Below, piece after piece: positions 19,759-23,131 of a stretch of DNA of 23,131 nucleotides. Numbering within the stretch: position 1 is the stretch's first letter; each line of letters opens with the position of its first letter. The notes beneath the pieces were generated by a model. The model was not told where the DNA came from. It searched no databases and worked only from the letters and a program-made list of their open reading frames with translations. Source of the DNA: Saprospiraceae bacterium (lineage in GTDB: Bacteria > Bacteroidota > Bacteroidia > Chitinophagales > Saprospiraceae). The stretch is from assembly GCA_016719855.1 (NCBI GenBank), contig JADJYH010000071.1, positions 1 through 23,131 on the forward strand, read 5' to 3'. A program made the translations under genes and the position numbers.

Positions 19759-20702
19759 TCAACCTGTCAATTCCCACCTTCCCCTATGCCACCCCAAATA
19801 CTCCTCCCTCGGCCAATACCTCCCCTCTTTCGGCAGCGCAATCCTCCGTCCCTTCAAAGCCAGCAAGCTATAAGTCGTACTGGTTTCCTTCAAGTCCTTC
19901 CTCACGATGACCTTGTACGCATCATTCAGTCCAATCAGTCCGGCATCGAAGGCACGGTGTAGGTTGGGACAGAGGGCGAGGCCATTGTCAAGTGTATTGA
20001 TGCCGCAGAGGGCATGGGGCTTTATATGGCTAAGGCGTCCACCATTGTCGCATCCTCCACCCGCAGTCCGCTGATGCAGCAGGTAGCTTGATATACATGC
20101 AGCGGGTTGTCGCTGAACTTTTGGTCTAGGATAAGCCCTCCCATTCCTTCATGCCCGTGATGCGCCGCTCGTACCGTGGGGCTTCTGAGGGTTCCATGGT
20201 GTATGTCTGCTTCGATGTCGAGTATCAGGCCGTCCATGCCTTTGGCGGCTATGTATTAATGTTTAGTATCCGGGAAGAAGGCATCCAGCAGTTTCATACG
20301 GATAAGCTCCCGGGTATCCATTTGCTGGAAGAAGCGGAAGGCTTCGTCGGTGAGACGTCCGGCAGCGTTGGCCTCGTACAGGCGTTTGGGAGACCGCAGC
20401 TCAGCCTCGTGCAGCAAGCCGTGTTTGTGAAATGGTGTCCAAAAACCATCCGTTTTCAGGTAATAGAAGGGTTTGGTAATCAGGTCCGCCTTGTAGGTAT
20501 GGTTGGGCACCAGCAGGTTCCAGTTTTCCTTGAACAGACTTACCAGGTCCTCGTCGAAAGGAAGGTGATTGTCGGTAGGTTGGTGCTTGTCGAACCAATC
20601 GGCCAGCGCCAGCAGCAACACGGGCTTGTGCGGGGCCTTGCCGCCGTTCCAAGGCGCCCTTGTGATGTTGGTCAGTCTGGAGAGGAAATCTTGAATGGTC
20701 AT
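19759..20702 (-). CDS. HNH endonuclease, predicted restriction nuclease family (frameshifted)
   Basis: About 313 residues. The N-terminal part (MTIQDFLSRLTN, APHKPVLLLALADWFDKHQP, then LITKPFYYLKTDGFWTPFHK) matches the front half of predicted HNH restriction endonucleases (COG3440-like). The C-terminal HNH part, after one break at about 20040, reads QATCCISGLRVEDATMVD, ASHIKPHAL and DNGLALCPNLHRAFDAGLIG, with the catalytic His residues in SHIKP and LHRAFD. The end is RRIALPKEGRYWPREEYLGW. An in-frame TAA at 20256-20258 and a compensating pair of breaks between 20130 and 20190 (better frame MEPSEAPRYERRITGMKEW) lie in the middle. It points the same way as the DUF262/DUF1524 gene 90 bases downstream. 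Confidence 0.75.
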
Positions 20703-20745
20703 TGCCTGGGCTATCAGGTTTTCACGGGCAGCAGTGGCGATGGAT

Positions 20746-20776
20746 GACCTGACAGGTTTTCAAAACCTGTCAGGTC
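20746..20776. repeat. Perfect palindromic repeat
   Basis: GACCTGACAGGTTTT, one C, and AAAACCTGTCAGGTC form a perfect 15-bp inverted repeat. I recognise this as a palindromic intergenic repeat common in Bacteroidota genomes. It lies 44 bases upstream of the HNH start, in a 325-base gap (20703-21027) without a recognised gene. Confidence 0.85.
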
Positions 20777-20896
20777 TGGTCGCTCGTGCGCCGTCGGTTT
20801 CATGGTAGTTCTCCCAGTATGAGCGTATGGTATTCTTCAAGTAGTTAGGTGCGTCCGCTAAACAGCAGCAAGGAACGGATAGGAACTGACATCACA

Positions 20897-20978
20897 AAAT
20901 TATTTCAAGGGGAAAGTGGGGTAGTGTTGGAATTTTTCGTGCCATTGAACGCCAGCTCAACGGTGTGAGCATAAAAAC
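20897..20978 (-). other. Sequence similar to 22985-23062, possible remnant or small coding tail
   Basis: On the minus strand it reads TVELAFNGTKNSNTTPLSP and then stops, preceded by YVPPNVYRVARLQFGGG. The similar block at 22985-23062 reads TIELEFDGTHIYATFP. Most base differences between them fall at third codon positions, which favours a coding origin. It lies just after the radical SAM stop codon. No gene family is recognised. Confidence 0.35.
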
Positions 20979-21027
20979 CTCCACCGAACTGGAGTCTGGC
21001 GACACGATAGACGTTCGGCGGCACGTA

Positions 21028-22972
21028 TCACAACACCCACAACACCCTCCTCCCACAGCGCCGCCCCACTCCTCGAGGCCAAAACGCAGCGAAACCACCT
21101 TCCGCATTCTCCTCGAAATCCCGTTGCAGCTCCGCAAACGTCATCACCGGCTGCTCCCCGATTTGCAGCAGCGGCAGCACGTCCACCAGCCACTGTCCGA
21201 GGGCGGGCGAGGTTTCCAGTTCCCAGGCGTGTTGTTTATGGTGGAAGAGCAGGGAGGCCACGGCGTTGCCGTCCTCGTCCTCGTCGAGGGTGGCGAGGGG
21301 CAGCGGGTAGCAGGGTCCAGTCCGACCGGACTGTGCGCCGTCATGGCGAAGCGGTGCCAAAAGCCGGACTGCACCACGCCGTTCTCGAAGAGTTGCCGCA
21401 CCATTTCCAGCGAGTCAATGGTTTCCTGCGCCGTCTGTGTCGGGAAGCCGTACATCAGGTAGGCATGAACCATGATACCCGCCTCGGTGAAGTGGTGCGC
21501 CACCCGTGCCACCTGCGCCACGGTCACGCCCTTTTTCATGCGCTCCAACAGGCGGTCGCTGGCCACCTCCAGCCCGCCGGACACTGCGATGCAGCCCGAC
21601 GCCTTCAGCAGTCGGCACAGGTCGGCGGTGAAGCTTTTTTCGAAGCGGATGTTCGTCCACCAGGTGACGGTGAGGCGGCGGCGCAGGATTTCCAGCGCCA
21701 GGTCCCGCATGAGGGCGGGCGGGGCGGCCTCGTCCACGAAGTGGAAGCCCGTCTGCCCGGTCTGTGCGATGATGGTCTCGATTCGGTCGCAGAGCAGCGC
21801 CGGGTGAGCGGCTCGTAGCGCTGGATGAAGTCGAGGGTCACGTCGCAGAACGAGCATTTGCCCCAGTAGCAGCCGTGGGCGAGGGTGAGCTTGTTCCACC
21901 GCCCATCGCTCCAGAGGCGGTGCATCGGGTTCACGATTTCGATGACGGAGAGGTAGTCGTGGAGGCGGAGGCCAGCGTAGTCTGGCGTGCCGGTTTCCCG
22001 CTGTGGCACGTCCAGTTCGGTGCTGGTGTTGTGGTAGCAGACTACGCCGTTGTGGAGCGAATAAGTCCGTTTTAAATGCTGTATATCTTTTTCGCCGGAT
22101 AAATATTCGATTAAATGCAACAGCGGTGCTTCGCCATCGTCGAGGCATATATAATCGAGGTAATTAAATATGCGCTCGTCCGAAAGCCGCCGCAGCTCTG
22201 TGTTTGCGTAGCCACCGCCCATGACGATGCATATATTGGGGTGGTTTTTCTTGATAAACTGCCCGCATTTAAAAGCGCCATATACGTTGCCGGGAAATGG
22301 CACGGAAAGGCATATTATATCAGGTTGTTGCTCCGCAATATGTTTTGCCAATACTTCCTTCAATATGGTCGAGACCAGCGAGGTCAGGCGCTTCCAGTTC
22401 CTGCTCCAGTTCATCGAAATGCGTGGCCGTGCTTTGCCCAGCCGTTCCGCAAGCGGCTAAACCCGAAATGTGGGTCAACGGCCTCGGTGATGAGGTCGCC
22501 CAAGTCTTCCAGGTACAGCGTCGCCAGGTGTGGGCCTTGTCGTGCGTGCCCATCGTCCCGAAGGCCCATTCGAGTTCTTCCAAGTTGTCGAAGCGGCTGG
22601 CTTCGGGCAGGTAGCCCCGGCCACAGATGGCGTGTGCCAGCGTTGGGTTTTGTTTTGCAAAAAAACAGGATGACGGGGCAAATGGTGGCGAGGTAATCGG
22701 CTTGCAAGGCGATGATGCGCTGGGCATTATCGGAAAAAATCAGTGAACGGTGGACGGTGGACGGTGGACGGTGAGGCGGCTGCTTCAAGCGAAGCGAATA
22801 GTTTGGCCAGCCCATTTTTTGAAAACAATTCCAGTATCACGTCAATGCCCAAGTCGGCCTGTGCGGAGGGATAGCCCTTCGTGTTCAGGAAGCCCTTCAG
22901 GTAAGCAGTAGCCGGGTACGGCGTGTTGAACTGCGTGAAGGGGGGCGTGAGGAAAAGGGTCTTTTTTTTCAA
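21028..22972 (-). CDS. B12-binding-domain radical SAM protein (many frameshifts)
   Basis: The start is taken as TTG at 22972, giving KKKTLFLTPPFTQFN and PYPATAYLKGFLNTKG, the usual N-terminus of this family; no ATG is seen nearby in frame. The cobalamin-binding part carries CLSVPFPGNVYGAFKCGQF and IVMGGGYANTELR. The radical SAM cluster motif is GCYWGKCSFCD (C-x4-C-x2-C). Later blocks read GFHFVDEAAPPALMRDLALE, then TVTWWTNIRFEKSF, ASGCIAVSGGLEVASDRLLE and HAYLMYGFPTQTAQETIDSL. The end is MTFAELQRDFEE and then GVLWVL. Such enzymes use B12 and S-adenosylmethionine for radical chemistry; the substrate is unknown. Breaks lie at about 21080, 21318, 21800, 22400, 22445, 22535, 22660 (T-run) and 22750 (heptamer repeat). 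The C-terminal third seems shorter than I recall for the family. Confidence 0.8.
22747..22774. repeat. Tandem heptanucleotide repeat inside the radical SAM gene
   Basis: ACGGTGG occurs three times in a row at 22747, 22754 and 22761, followed by ACGGTGA at 22768. It falls in the linker between the first conserved block (ELFSKNGLAKLFASLEA) and the next (SDNAQRIIALQADYLATI). The unit is seven bases, not a multiple of three. Confidence 0.9.
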
Positions 22973-22984
22973 AAAACAGGAATT

Positions 22985-23131
22985 GGTAAGGGGCAAAGGT
23001 AGGGAATGTGGCGTATATGTGCGTGCCGTCGAACTCCAGTTCGATGGTCGATAAAATGGTAAACTGATGTTTGGCGTCACTCACTATAAATTGGATACAG
23101 GGTTGTCTTATAAAAATTGTGAATCCGGTTT
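22985..23131 (-). other. Open frame reaching the window edge, similar to 20897-20978
   Basis: On the minus strand, the frame is open from the window edge through IQFIVSDAKHQFTIL and TIELEFDGTHIYATFP to about 22985, then runs into the radical SAM start region. It may be the C-terminus of a gene lying beyond the window, or upstream sequence of the radical SAM gene. A TACCTTTG match to the -7 promoter element lies within it, which would make part of it non-coding. No family is recognised. Confidence 0.3.

Noticed and set aside
20946..20985. Sigma-54 promoter (GGCACG box) in the 20897-20978 block
   Set aside because: The spacing to the TTCC element is off by a base and the similarity to the 22985 block follows codons better than promoter elements.
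20965..22696. Plus-strand open frames overlapping the radical SAM gene
   Set aside because: They are antisense shadows of a GC-rich coding sequence; the minus strand carries clear radical SAM motifs.

Overview
The window reads as a Bacteroidota chromosome segment, most like a Saprospiria-type bacterium. The evidence is two secreted proteins with type IX secretion (T9SS) C-terminal domains, a PorT-type outer-membrane barrel, an AsmA-like protein, tandem DUF4386 membrane proteins, an Rpn-type PD-(D/E)XK element, a B12-binding radical SAM protein typical of the phylum, and several intergenic repeats of the kind common there. No rRNA, tRNA or CRISPR array is visible. The lineage is inferred from protein content alone.

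Layout. 181-992 (+): frameshifted Rpn/PD-(D/E)XK nuclease. 1397-3133 (+): secreted protein with five 50-residue BTRD1-like repeats and a C-terminal M23 peptidase. 3212-3448: nested palindromic repeat. 3567-4155 (+): PorT-like barrel. 4347-7915 (+): one long AsmA-like gene. 7984-8325 (-): MmcQ/YjbR protein. 8407-8542: MITE-like repeat. 8763-10210 and 10323-11626 (+): two secreted beta-propeller proteins with T9SS tails. 11751-12340 (-): ICMT/NnrU-like membrane methyltransferase. 12418-12609: truncated duplicate of the 3' end of the helical gene at 16581-17349. 12801-13727 (-): UbiA-like prenyltransferase. 13902-14594 and about 14870-15505 (-): two DUF4386 proteins. 15506-16580: repeat-rich intergenic block. 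16581-17349 (+): helical protein of unknown function with a strong terminator. 17615-19668 (-): DUF262/DUF1524 (GmrSD-like) protein, preceded on the same strand by an HNH endonuclease at 19759-20702. 21028-22972 (-): B12-binding radical SAM protein.

The dominant property of the window is pervasive single-base frameshifting. Nearly every long gene is split into two to ten reading-frame pieces that join into one conserved protein. Most breaks lie at or beside short homopolymers, and some sets of indels compensate within 40 bases. This looks more like uncorrected indel error in the assembly than gene death, so many genes below are reconstructed across frames and marked as CDS with that caveat. 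Only MmcQ, UbiA and the first DUF4386 gene are open end to end.

Functionally this is a mixed accessory neighbourhood: envelope and secreted proteins on the left, small membrane proteins in the middle, and an HNH plus DUF262/DUF1524 nuclease pair (a defence-like arrangement) next to a radical SAM gene on the right. The points most worth a second look are a heptanucleotide repeat inside the radical SAM gene whose copy number matches the observed frame break, paired similar sequences on either side of that gene, the duplicated gene tail and terminator piece flanking UbiA, and the BTRD1-M23 fusion.
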